Positions 45,508 through 55,185 of a stretch of 64,000 nucleotides of DNA are shown here, in pieces; position 1 is the stretch's first letter, and every line of letters begins with the position of its first letter. The stretch is taken from assembly GCA_032768795.1 (NCBI GenBank), contig CP136490.1, forward strand, positions 6,262,001-6,326,000, read 5' to 3'. The notes below the pieces were generated by a model. It did not search any database. It was not told the origin of the DNA and was given only the letters and a program-made list of their open reading frames with translations. Position numbers and translations under genes: made by a program. Source of the stretch: Tremella fuciformis. Its lineage: Eukaryota; Basidiomycota; Tremellomycetes; Tremellales; Tremellaceae.

Positions 45508-47556
45508 ATGTCTCGGCTATCTGAAGAAGATCAAACGCGCCTACGGTACCGCCGTGAGCTGCGCGACATGTTGAGATGGGATCTCATCTGGGACGGTGTG
45601 CGGGACGGCGAGACTGTGGACACTGTGCTCTGTGTATCAGACTTTCTGCAGGTGGTACCGGGATGGATGGAAGGCAAGTACCCCACCGATAATCTTGGGA
45701 AAGCTCTGCAGCTTCTACGCACATCGAATCCTTCCTGGCCACACGAGATAGCGGATCACGCTCCAAATGATGTCGATGATAGCGAACGGGAAGACACGTG
45801 CATCGACACAAAGCGTATATGGTGGAAATCGTACAGTGACACATTCAGGCGCGAAGCAACGATGATGCTCAAGCGAGCGGATGAGATCGCCAGAAGACCA
45901 ACAGGCCAAGAGGGGGTTATGGACTGGCCTGACGATGTGCAGTTACGTACAGCGCAGCAGAGCCTGCACCTCCTCGGCCTCTACGGGTCATTCATTTCCG
46001 AACACTGGTATCACATAAGCCACATGCTTCCGGAGTATGCCGCATATTTCAGCCAGGACTACGGGGGCGAGGCGGAGAGCATCAAATACATGCAAGAGGT
46101 GATAGAATCGCGAATGACGGAGTTCGTCAGCTTGAAAGCTCTCAAAGCGCACTCCTTAGAAGCCGTCGACGCCGAGGCCATTACTACCGAGGCAGCAGCG
46201 GGGATAAATGACGAGACTCCCGGCTCACTCAACGACGACGCGAGCGATCTCGGAAGTACGGCTGGCCCATCGCGCAAGACTCACAAAACTACGAATAAGA
46301 CCAAGCGCGGCAAGGGCAAAGCAAAATCATCCAGCAAAACCGACACTGTTGCACAAGTCCCCCAGATCTACTTGACCCGCGAGGCAGTGGAGAAAGTGAA
46401 AGTGCTTCGCGCGACCGCCGAGGTCATAAAGTGCTCAGCGACGCTATTGACAGCGCGGACTCTCCCTGACATGGATGCGACAACGGATCTCATCAGTCAT
46501 GCAATGACGCGCATTAATGACAACGCCCGGCGGCTGTACAACGTGTATCGCGGTGTTGCCGATGTGTTTACCACTGGTCACTTGCATAAATTCCAGCCTA
46601 TATCTGAGGCAGCTATGCTTAGTCTTGAAAAATCAGACAAGAAGGCACGCAACGCATTGAAGAAAGCTCGCGAACAGCTTGGGAAAATGCAGAACGAAGC
46701 TGTTTTCCCAACTGACGATATGTCCTGGACACGCACGTTGACATTGAGTGGCGTCGTTGATGCGTTCTATGATAGGATTCTGTGGGACGCGGACTCGTAT
46801 ACCAATTACTATCGGATTGGCAAAAGGATGGAAGAGATCGGGCGCTCGTCCGAGAGGTGGGAGGACTTCAAGGAGGGGTTGAAGGAGAAGAAGACCACCT
46901 ATGCAAAGCCAAAGAAGCTAGCTAAGGGATCAGTGTACCGGCGACAGCATCCTCGCTCCGCCCATGTGGCATCTGAGTCGCGAGTTGAAGAGGAGCAGGA
47001 GGGGAGCGAAGCAGAGCAAATTGATGATGAGGGACTCTTCTCCTATCTTAACCGTATACGCAATCCTCCATCAGTTGTAGAGCGCTTGAAAGCCGTGCCA
47101 GCGTTGGACAAGAAGACTCTTGCGACAATGCCATCAGTGGACAAAGATGGCTTTCGCCTGGTAGGTTCTCAAACCTCCGTAGCGAAGCCTCAAAACCCAG
47201 CCCCCCCGTCTCAAGCAACAACTGACAATGCTGCCACGGCCAACGAGCTGGCTATCTCTACTCTCGTTCAGGATCCTCGTCCCGTAGTGGAGCCTCAAGA
47301 CCTAGCCTCCCTGTCTCAAGCTACAGCTGACAATGCTACCGCCGCCGACCAGCTGGATATCCCTACTCTCGTTGAGAATGCCCGTCCTGTCCTACAAATG
47401 AGCAGCCGCGGCCGGAGCTTGTCGTACGGTGGGAACACCCCAAGCGGCACTGCAGCATGGGTTGATTCGGTTCACGTCAATGATTTCGACATCGACGTGG
47501 AGGCTCCTCGTAGGCGAAAGTCTTTGTCTGCCTTGGAGTCAGAGTCCGACGACTGA
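45508..47556 (+). CDS. Unknown tandem gene family, copy B (682 aa, single exon)
   Basis: Uninterrupted frame from ATG 45508 (MSRLSEEDQTRLRYRRELRD), a notable lack of introns next to intron-rich neighbours. Family boxes: VSDFLQVVPGW, NPSWPHEIADH (about residue 76), TKRIWWKSY, a basic linker (KTKRGKGKAKSSSK), IYLTREAVEKVKVLRATAEV (about 288), LSGVVDAFYDRILWDADSYT (about 416), and KGSVYRRQH (about 475). The spacing of the last three boxes is nearly identical to copy A. The tail carries a 35-residue unit repeated twice (47179-47388) and ends with an acidic/basic stretch RRRKSLSALESESDD. Basic linker and tail suggest a nuclear protein; function is unknown. Confidence 0.85.
   Translation: MSRLSEEDQTRLRYRRELRDMLRWDLIWDGVRDGETVDTVLCVSDFLQVVPGWMEGKYPTDNLGKALQLLRTSNPSWPHEIADHAPNDVDDSEREDTCIDTKRIWWKSYSDTFRREATMMLKRADEIARRPTGQEGVMDWPDDVQLRTAQQSLHLLGLYGSFISEHWYHISHMLPEYAAYFSQDYGGEAESIKYMQEVIESRMTEFVSLKALKAHSLEAVDAEAITTEAAAGINDETPGSLNDDASDLGSTAGPSRKTHKTTNKTKRGKGKAKSSSKTDTVAQVPQIYLTREAVEKVKVLRATAEVIKCSATLLTARTLPDMDATTDLISHAMTRINDNARRLYNVYRGVADVFTTGHLHKFQPISEAAMLSLEKSDKKARNALKKAREQLGKMQNEAVFPTDDMSWTRTLTLSGVVDAFYDRILWDADSYTNYYRIGKRMEEIGRSSERWEDFKEGLKEKKTTYAKPKKLAKGSVYRRQHPRSAHVASESRVEEEQEGSEAEQIDDEGLFSYLNRIRNPPSVVERLKAVPALDKKTLATMPSVDKDGFRLVGSQTSVAKPQNPAPPSQATTDNAATANELAISTLVQDPRPVVEPQDLASLSQATADNATAADQLDIPTLVENARPVLQMSSRGRSLSYGGNTPSGTAAWVDSVHVNDFDIDVEAPRRRKSLSALESESDD
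47179..47388 (+). repeat. Two tandem 105-bp coding repeats in copy B
   Basis: Units 47179-47283 and 47284-47388, each 35 codons, in phase with the reading frame. Shared core: SQAT.DNA..A..L.I.TLV...RPV. They differ at many codons, so the duplication is not brand new. Confidence 0.75.
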
Positions 47557-48313
47557 GTGACAACAGCACCAGGACACTGTCTATTCGACCACATTGTTGT
47601 TACCGATCATCGCTTTGGACCTGGCTTCGACTTTGTAAATTGACATTTGCTGCGGAATTGTGTACAGTATCGCTGGGAGAGATTTTGTCCATATCGAGCC
47701 TCCATTGCATGCAGACACAGCTCTTCTGGGAGTCACGTTGACTGAGTTCACGTGAAGCGTGAGACCAGCAGCTCACTTTTATCGAGGAGCGAGGACCAAG
47801 CTTATAATTATCTGCGGTGCTGAGGGTATGTTACTCCTTGTCAGTGAAGAACAGTGGGCTCGTGATCTCAGTCTGTGGCCAGAGGGCGCGCGCAGACTTG
47901 TCATGGGGCTTCAGACGCAGGAGGCAGACCAGGGCGCGGTCATACATGCCGCTGGGTCCAAAGAGGATTATGGCGCCATTCTCGACGATATGTACATGTA
48001 GAACGTCATATTCAGCCACATGGATACTTGGTCAATTGGGTCATCCCAGTACATACGTGCCAGGATCAATGGTCACGAGTGCCACAAATCCTGGACGGAT
48101 CTCTTCCAGTCAGGGTGGTTGCTCGATGGTGGGTGTCAAAGGAGCGCGAGAGCTCCTCAGCTCAGGGATTCTGTTTTGTAGGTCGGCGATCAAGGGAGCT
48201 ACGATTCGAGCGAGAGAGTTGAGTGTCGGACGGAATACCAGCGTGACAGCTCAGCCCCCCTCCTCCCTCAAATACCCGACTCCTCAGCCCCAGCAGCCAA
48301 CTTTGCCGTTGCC
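47557..48313. other. Gap between family copies B and C
   Basis: 757 bp. The minus strand between about 48240 and 47830 carries stretches that read like protein (GFVALVTIDPG, then HIVENGAIILFGPSGMYDRA) but with stops between them; possibly the remains of a fourth gene. No transposon ends were seen. Confidence 0.35.
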
Positions 48314-49594
48314 ATGGCATTCCGGGTCGAGCACCGCATCGTGCGCAATGGCTCGACGTCTCTGCTCCTCACAGACTGGGTCGAGCGTTTCGCAAAATAT
48401 CGAAAGCTCAAGCCTGAGTATATTCGCCTTCGAATGAAGCCGCCTCAGTCAGATGCACCAGCTTCATCCTTGAGCTGGCCCTGTGCCCTCGAGAGGCGGT
48501 GCGACGAGGAAGAGGTCACGGCTGGACTGCTCACCTCCCTCAGCTCGACCCGTCCCATCTGGGAAGATGCACTTGTAGCTCTGCAAGCCGAGCAGAGGCG
48601 CATTCAAGACAACCTGGGCTCTTTCACTGGCCTTCTGGCCCGGATCACTGGCCAAGTGAACTCCAATGCGCCCGCGGACATGCTCCGTGAAGGTGCGACA
48701 GGGCACCACATCACGGAAGCGCTCTTCTTCTACACCAAGTACGCGTGTAGCCTGTTCGACATCGCAAACAAGGAGTGGAACAAGATTCCCACCGTTTGGT
48801 CGAAGGAGATCGATGGGTATATGGGTTTGAAAAGCATGATGACTCTCGCCAAATTGGGCAGTGAAAAAGGTCGTATCCTTCTCTTGAGACCGGTAGAAGT
48901 CGAAGAGTCGAATGCCGCGCCCCAGCCGGGCGAGACACCAAGACAAGGCATCGACCTGGACTGCACCGGTGTCAACGCGATCAATGAATATCCAATGATG
49001 AAGATCAACACAAGCCGTGATGACGCGCGCACGGAAGACCCTGAAGCGTGCGATGCCGGACCGGCCGGGGACGTTGAGGAATGCACGCTCGATCGCGCCG
49101 CCATCGAGGCTCTCAAGGTATATGTCAATATTGTCGATGCGATCATCGTTCACGCAAAAGCGCTGAATTTTGGCAAAGTCACAGAGATGGACGCCATGCT
49201 GCGTCTGATACACGGGACGATACGCGACTGCGACAATGCATTGCGGGAATGCGTCGCGGTATTCGGACCGACAGCAGTAGAAAAGGGGACGGCAATAGAG
49301 CTTCCGCCTGCTCCAGAAGAGTCCTCGGATATTGAGAAGTCCCTTGTCAAAATCCAATTGAGTCGTGATGCCAGGCGTCGCCGTGCATTGCACATCGCGC
49401 TCGGTAAGGAGTACCCTCAATTGATGAACAAGTCGCTTTTGGAGATTGCCGGGGGTATTCACTCCCTGTTCATGGATCCGAACTCATACGTGTCACATTC
49501 AGAGGTCGATGGGGCCGAGAAAGAGCAGGAGAAAAGCTTGGATGCGGAGAGGGGAAATGAGCCGGAACGGCCCCTGCCAACTAACTGTAGATGA
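48314..49594 (+). CDS. Unknown tandem gene family, copy C (426 aa, single exon)
   Basis: ATG 48314 (MAFRVEHRIVRNGSTSLLLT). Family boxes: LLLTDWVERF (TDW also in copy A), LSWPCALERR (about residue 54), STRPIWEDAL, CTLDRAAIEALKVYVNIVDA (about 258, matching the IYLT box), and EIAGGIHSLFMDPNSYV (about 373, matching the DAF...SY box). The Lys-rich linker and the SVxRRQH box are missing, so the copy is shorter. Just before its stop a second frame opens (LTVDDLALIESNAFSFLKDA) and runs to 49748, so a one- or two-base change may have removed a C-terminal extension. Function unknown. Confidence 0.8.
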   Translation: MAFRVEHRIVRNGSTSLLLTDWVERFAKYRKLKPEYIRLRMKPPQSDAPASSLSWPCALERRCDEEEVTAGLLTSLSSTRPIWEDALVALQAEQRRIQDNLGSFTGLLARITGQVNSNAPADMLREGATGHHITEALFFYTKYACSLFDIANKEWNKIPTVWSKEIDGYMGLKSMMTLAKLGSEKGRILLLRPVEVEESNAAPQPGETPRQGIDLDCTGVNAINEYPMMKINTSRDDARTEDPEACDAGPAGDVEECTLDRAAIEALKVYVNIVDAIIVHAKALNFGKVTEMDAMLRLIHGTIRDCDNALRECVAVFGPTAVEKGTAIELPPAPEESSDIEKSLVKIQLSRDARRRRALHIALGKEYPQLMNKSLLEIAGGIHSLFMDPNSYVSHSEVDGAEKEQEKSLDAERGNEPERPLPTNCR

Positions 49595-50318
49595 CTTGGC
49601 TCTGATCGAATCGAATGCGTTCTCTTTCCTCAAAGACGCCATCGAGACACCCCGTGCGCCGCTCGCTCCTCGGCCAAGCGGGCAGATGTCTGATACGATT
49701 TCGACGCAGCTCCCGGAGGATCTCAAACCCTCTGGAGTAGGTAACTAATAGGGTCTATCACCTCTCGGTACCAAAGAACAGAGATATGGGATCCGTCTCT
49801 AGCAGTCAAAACCTTGGCAACCAGTAGTGTTCTTCGGTGTACCGACTCGAGATAATCATACTCCCTTATGAGCAGGGCATAAGTGCCGTGCAAGCCGGAA
49901 AGAGCCCGTTTATAGGTAGTACGCCCATTGTTACAGTCTGTAGATTGAAGAACCTAAACATATTTTGCATGTTCTGGACATTTTGCTGGAAACCCTCCGG
50001 TGCGAGCCCCTTTATCAAGCTTTTCCTGTCCGCTCGCGGACAGGCAGAGGCTGAAGGGCGTATCGTGCAATGACATATCACTAGGCTTCCCCCGTCCAAG
50101 CCAAGCAGAACACCCGCTCTATTAGTCACATCATGACGCTGGCAGCCTGCCACTTCGCTGCCACTTTGCTGCTACAGACTGTGTAAATCAGACGCGGCTT
50201 CGGGATTCGTCTGATTCGTATCCTGGAGATCACTTCAGATGTTAGTGGCTCTGCCAAGTCTTTCTCGACGACGTCTATGTGTATGCATCGTCACAAAGGG
50301 CTAGCGTGCATATCCTCA
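49595..50318. other. Gap between copy C and GUT2
   Basis: 724 bp, tail-to-tail. The first 150 bp may be the lost C-terminal frame of copy C. The rest is comparatively AT-rich around 49920-50000 and holds no gene that I can support. Confidence 0.4.
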
Positions 50319-53041
50319 TCACGTACCACCTCCGCTTCTCTCAACTGGGATCTTTCGGCGTTCTTCGCGCTGCGCTCCTCCCTGCTTCGCATGTCCACCG
50401 ACTTGCCTTCCCTCAATCTTGCGCGACGAATCAAGTTGCGCCAGATGCGTGAACGCCGATTCGAGCTGCAACTCTTTGAGCCCTGCAGCAATCTACCGGT
50501 CAGCTTAGCCACAAACAGGCTATTCACTACTCACATCGAGATACTCCTGGAATTCGATAGCACCTTTCCGGCCAAAGTCAACTTCGCGCAGTATACTGTC
50601 GGCTGTTTCGATTGACGAGTCGTAGCCCATCTGGGTCATGGCGTGAATCAGATCGGCACGGGTGATACGCTGGTCATGATCCTGATGGTCAGCTCAGTCC
50701 GGGTCTCCATCTGAGTACGTACAAAGTCAAGCGCCTCAAATTGTTTGCGAAGATGGGCAACCTCGTCCGGAGTGAACTGCGCTCTTGCGTACAGAGCAGC
50801 GTCTTTGGGTTGGGTCATGCCCACTAGCCCGATCTTGCCACGGTTCTTGATCGCGTCCTCGTACTTGACTTGACTTGCCTGCGCACCTGTCAGCGCTCGT
50901 GCTCTAGCACTTGCATCTTGCACATTGCTGACCTCGTGCAAACCCATAGATTTGAGGAACTCGACAGCGTCATAAAACTCTGATGCCTTGCGCTTCTGGT
51001 CCCAACCCAGCTCCTCAGCCATGATGTCGATGACTCGCGGCAAGACCTCGAGAGATATTTGAGCATTGAGGAAGGAAAGACGGGTACGTCGCGCGATGAA
51101 ATCCTGAGCGGTCTGGGCATATTCGACCCGGCAAGCATACCGAGCCTCGGCTTCGATGTAGGGATAGAGCGGTGTCAGGCGAACACCAAGGAGAGGCCAA
51201 GTCTCCCCTGACGCGTCAGCTTATACAGGCTTCTCGGAGAATCTGACACACCTGTCCTGTCAGACATGGATGCCACGGTCCAAGCGCGGTCGCCATAGCT
51301 CTCAGCCAAATGCTTGGCTACCTCCGTCTCCAGGCCGAATTGCTGGATCAGTTTGATATACATCGTCTTCGTCCAGGCGTGGCCACCAAACAGCTTGATG
51401 TGGTCAGTCTGACTAGGACCGGAAGTCCTCAAGCCAAACTCTTTGACTGCAGCGTCGACTGTCTCCTCGGCCATAGCGCGGTATGTCGTCCACTTGCCAC
51501 CGGCAATGGTCAACAGGCCAGCTTTGCTGACGTTGATCATGTGGTTCCGTACCAAGCTCTGGGTGTTCTTGGCATCTGGGTCTCGCACAAGTGGTCGAAT
51601 ACCCGACCAGGCCGAGAGCACATCACCTCGACGAACTTTGACATCCGGTGAGAGATATCCGCGAACCTCATCCAGGATCCACTGAATCTCCTTTTCTTCG
51701 GGAATAGGGTTTTGTGAAACCGAGGTCGGGGAGTCTGTGGTACCGGCGATCACATTGCCTTGCCAAGGCAGGAAGAAGATCACACGGCCGTCGGAAGTAG
51801 CGGGATCGAGGAGACCCATGGTCTTTGGACCGTAGTAGTTGGGCAGGGTGATATGGACACCCGCGCTAGGCGCGACGATCTCCTGAGTCGTAGGCTCGTC
51901 CAACTTCCGGATACCGTCACTGAACGGACCGGTGGCATTGATGACACCCTACCGGGTGAGCTCTAGACACACCTTCCAGGGGCAGTTGAAGAACACTTAC
52001 TCGGCACTTGACAGCCCATTCTTCTCCAGTCATACGGTCTTTCAATGTCGCGCCGCATATTCTGTCCTGACCGCCCCGACTAGGATCCGGCTTCTTGTGC
52101 AACTGAGTAACCTCGACATGATTTGCCATGATGGCTCCGTGCTGTACAGCGGTCATTACTAGGGAGATGTTCATTCGAGAGTCGTTATGTTGCCCTGACC
52201 CCGTTAACCTGATTGGTTGAAGATAATCAGATCGCTCACCATCGTAGTAGACTACACCTCCCACAAGACCGTCCTTCTTCAGCATGGGGAAAGCTTCAAG
52301 AGCTTTGCCCTTGGTCATCCAGTAGGCTGACTCCATGTTTTCCTTGCCAGCTAGGAAGTCGTAAACTTTACAACCCATGTAGTAGTACGGCAGTTGCCAC
52401 CAGGTGTAAATTGGGAGGAGGATGCTGGATGATCAGTGTCAATCCGCGAGCGACACGGCCAATGCTCACGGCAGCATGTGACTGAGATGCGGAGCAGTCT
52501 CCAGGAAGATCTTCCGTTCCCTCAAAGCCTCCTTCACAAGCTTCCACTGCTCGTAATCGAGCTCCATGATCGCCTTCTGGAGATACCTGACACCGCCATG
52601 GACAAGTTTTGTCGACTTGGACGAAGTGCCCGAGGCAAAGTCATCACGGTCCACACAGGCCACCTTGAGACCTCTGCTCGCTGCATCAAGAGCCGTTCCA
52701 GCACCAGTAGCACCACCACCAACAATAAGGAGATCGAAGATATCGTTCTCTTCCGGTCGATTCTCCTCTTTTCTCAAGACCGGTCCGGGCTCTGTCGAAC
52801 CTGGATCTGGCGTTTGGCGATGGATGTAGATGCCGGATGTGCGAAGATGCTCGAGCATCTGTGCTCGAGACGGCGGTGACCATAGCGGTCCCGGGCGACG
52901 CTTGAAATTGGGTCCTTCATCTGCTTCGGCGTATATAGGTGACGGTCGAAGGTAGGTGTAAGACGCGCCAGCCACTATAGCTGCCGAGGAGAAGAAGACG
53001 ACCCGTCGGGTGGCGAGGGATAACCGGGGTGCTCGGAACAT
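50319..53041 (-). CDS. GUT2: Mitochondrial FAD-dependent glycerol-3-phosphate dehydrogenase with EF-hand tail
   Basis: Oxidises glycerol-3-phosphate to DHAP on the outer face of the inner mitochondrial membrane and feeds electrons to quinone. ATG 53041: leader MFRAPRLSLATRRVVFFSSA then a hydrophobic AAIVAGASYTYL segment. FAD motif DLLIVGGGATGAGTALDAAS, DRDDFASGTSSKSTKLVHGG, RYLQKAIMELDYEQWKLV, GVINATGPFSDGIRKLD, WSGIRPLVRD, TIAGGKWTTYRAMAEETVDA. The C-terminal part has a GPD2-type helical domain and then an EF-hand-like stretch FDHDQRITRADLIHAMTQMG and REVDFGRKGAIEFQEYLD after a spliced joint. S. cerevisiae Gut2 lacks this module; animal GPD2 has it. About eight short introns. Confidence 0.93.
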
Positions 53042-53899
53042 AGCGGACAGAGGTCAGGCAGGGATGGTGAAAGATGGGGTCCGGTGATGGGGGTTTGATG
53101 CGAGTCGAGATCGACGAGGGCTCGACGATTTTGTGGACCGCTTCACGTTGCGTGGGATGCTCTTCTTGCTACACACGTGCGTCGCGAGAACGTCGGCTGT
53201 CGACGTCGTCACGACAATGGAGCCCTCCTTTGGCCTCTAGACTACGAGGCGGACAGGTCGCCGTAGCGGTGATGAGAGGGTAGAAGACAGTGAGAGTGCG
53301 TAGGATCGCCACTTCGGATGTAGGACGGGGAGGCTCAAGGTCGGCTTGAACCTTTCCCACCTCTTTTGTACTGTCACTGCCGGTGGGCAATGCGAGCCGC
53401 ACCTTTCGGCTTCTTCGGTGATGAGGGGAATGTAAAAAACTTGTTGAACAGCTTGTACAGCTTTAAGCTTGTCGATTGGCAAAGTGCAAGTGAGTTAGTG
53501 CGTGGGTTCGCTTGACTCGTGCTGCACTGATACTTTTCTGTAACTTAGGGCTCAGGATGACGTATATCCGGACCGATAGCCCGTACGTTCCCTGACCAAG
53601 AGAGACCAGTGTCGTTTCAACCACCTCGGTGCTGTGGGGCATGGCATGCGGCATCTGCGGCAAGAGACAGGGTAAAGCTCGGCACTGAGCGCTGGAAACA
53701 GAGGGTCGCATGCATGATAGACACTCAGGGTGCTTAGGGCGACGGCCGCGGAGGAGGGTATGATCATACCTCCGTGGTGACATGTGTGGGAATCAATGGA
53801 GAGAACTGGAAAAGGGGGAATGACGTTGAGGGGATCTGACAGTTTCCAGTGGTCGTGAAGATCCTACACAAGCGGTGCTCGATGGGAGAGTGAGACTGC
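53042..53899. promoter_or_regulatory. GUT2 upstream region
   Basis: 858 bp between the GUT2 ATG and the inverted-repeat element. No gene, TATA box or clear motif array was recognised. Confidence 0.4.
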
Positions 53900-54323
53900 G
53901 ATATCCTCGAGTCCCACTTGGGGCACGACGTGAATCCTTCATCGCACGACCTCCACCTCCTAATGGCCGATTAGAGAGGATCGCCTTCCCATTACCTTTT
54001 GAGATCAGATGATTAGCAAAGTGCGCAAAAATCGACTTCTGTACATCTTCTAATGCATAATTCGTCAAGCATGCTTGAAACCTCCTGTGCAAATTGATCA
54101 GATGGAGAGGTCTATGCATGAGCTGTCTCAAGAGGCTCGGAGTCACAGAGCAGTCTTGAGGCCCAGTTGCGCATTTTCATTAGTCTGAGATTAGGACAGT
54201 GATTCCGGACTCCTAATACTCTCGGACACCGATACTAATTGCCGAGGTTGCATTCCTAATCAAAAAGTGGAGGTCGTGCGATGAAGGATTCACGTTGTGC
54301 CCCAAGTGGGACTCGATATCCTC
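53900..54323. mobile_element. Non-autonomous TIR element with 9-bp target duplication (MULE-like MITE)
   Basis: Element 53909-54314 (406 bp) bounded by terminal inverted repeats of 48 bp (53909-53956 and 54267-54314) that differ at one position. Each end starts GAGTCCCACTTGGGGCAC. Both sides are flanked by the same 9-bp string GATATCCTC in direct orientation (53900-53908 and 54315-54323), a target-site duplication. Long TIRs plus a 9-bp duplication are the hallmark of Mutator-like elements. The interior is more AT-rich than its surroundings and has no transposase. The near-identical TIRs and intact duplication indicate recent insertion. Confidence 0.85.
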
Positions 54324-54467
54324 TCATGGAGTTGACTTGACAAATGCAGCTGACATCAAGTATTGTCGCGCGTGCGACGGCCACGATCAATGCCACTGAG
54401 CGCACCGTCCTCCTGATTTGGGGGAGCGTGCAGGACGATGACATCGCGATCAGATCATGCCTCGACA

Positions 54468-54926
54468 TTATGCAAAAGTCCCCCTGCCTCCGCCATACAC
54501 CTTCCCACTGACCTCCAACCCACTGCCCTCGCCTCGACGCCTTTCCATACCCCGCCGCCCCTCGGCCTCAGTCACATTCTGCACCTTGACCAGCTCCTTG
54601 ACTCTCAAGATCTTTCCCGCCACAGGTCCGCCAAATGGCTGTAGCACCGACTGATATCGTCTGTATAGTCCAAGCGCCTCGAGAGTCGCGCGTGAGGAAG
54701 GCGGGAGACCGATCGGTGACCGTTGAAGGGTGATGAGGTGATGTGTAGGTTGATCGCTCGATGACGATGATGCGGTGTTCGGCGACTCGGCGTTGAGGTG
54801 TGCGGACGCGAGAGATGAAGATGCGGTGCTGCTTGTGGATGCATACCGAGCGATTCGTGGAGGCAAGATTCGGCGGGAGGAGGACGCCACAGGCGCGGAG
54901 GGGAGGAAGCGAGCCACAACGGACAT
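54468..54926 (-). CDS. MRPL33: Mitochondrial ribosomal protein uL30m
   Basis: Large-subunit mitoribosomal protein of the L30 family. One exon from ATG 54926: basic Ser/Arg leader ([20 protein letters not shown]) as a presequence, then [40 protein letters not shown] and [16 protein letters not shown], which is the L30 fold (R-S-x-I-G, L-x-x-L-G-L, V-x-x-L-V-x-V). A Glu/Arg/Gly-rich tail follows. The MULE-like element inserted about 145 bp past its stop codon. Confidence 0.85.
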   Translation of the reverse strand: MSVVARFLPSAPVASSSRRILPPRIARYASTSSTASSSLASAHLNAESPNTASSSSSDQPTHHLITLQRSPIGLPPSSRATLEALGLYRRYQSVLQPFGGPVAGKILRVKELVKVQNVTEAEGRRGMERRRGEGSGLEVSGKVYGGGRGTFA

Positions 54927-55185
54927 GATGTCGGGCGCCTGCTGTTGTGATCACGGGTGGACGATAGTCGGATCTCCTGACCGTCGTCTCTGCCAGCTGA
55001 TCGAGAAAGGCCTGAAATTGATTGTTTCGTGGTGGGGAGGAGCTTTGATGATACAGCTTGGACCGCGAAACTGAGTTCGGACGTTCAAAAGTTAATCACG
55101 TGATTGCCATTTCGAAACGCGCTCGGACCTCCAGAGTCATCGTCCTGGTTCTTTGGGTTGCATTCTTCGCGCTCAGTACTATGCA
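54927..55185. promoter_or_regulatory. Divergent promoter of uL30m and GPI18
   Basis: 259 bp, with an ATCACGTGAT palindrome at about 55095-55104, a perfect E-box (CACGTG) of the kind bound by Cbf1/bHLH factors. Confidence 0.45.

Noticed and set aside
48464..49462. 332-codon minus-strand frame opposite copy C
   Set aside because: Long but antisense to the family boxes of copy C. The plus frame is supported by homology to A and B, the minus frame by nothing.
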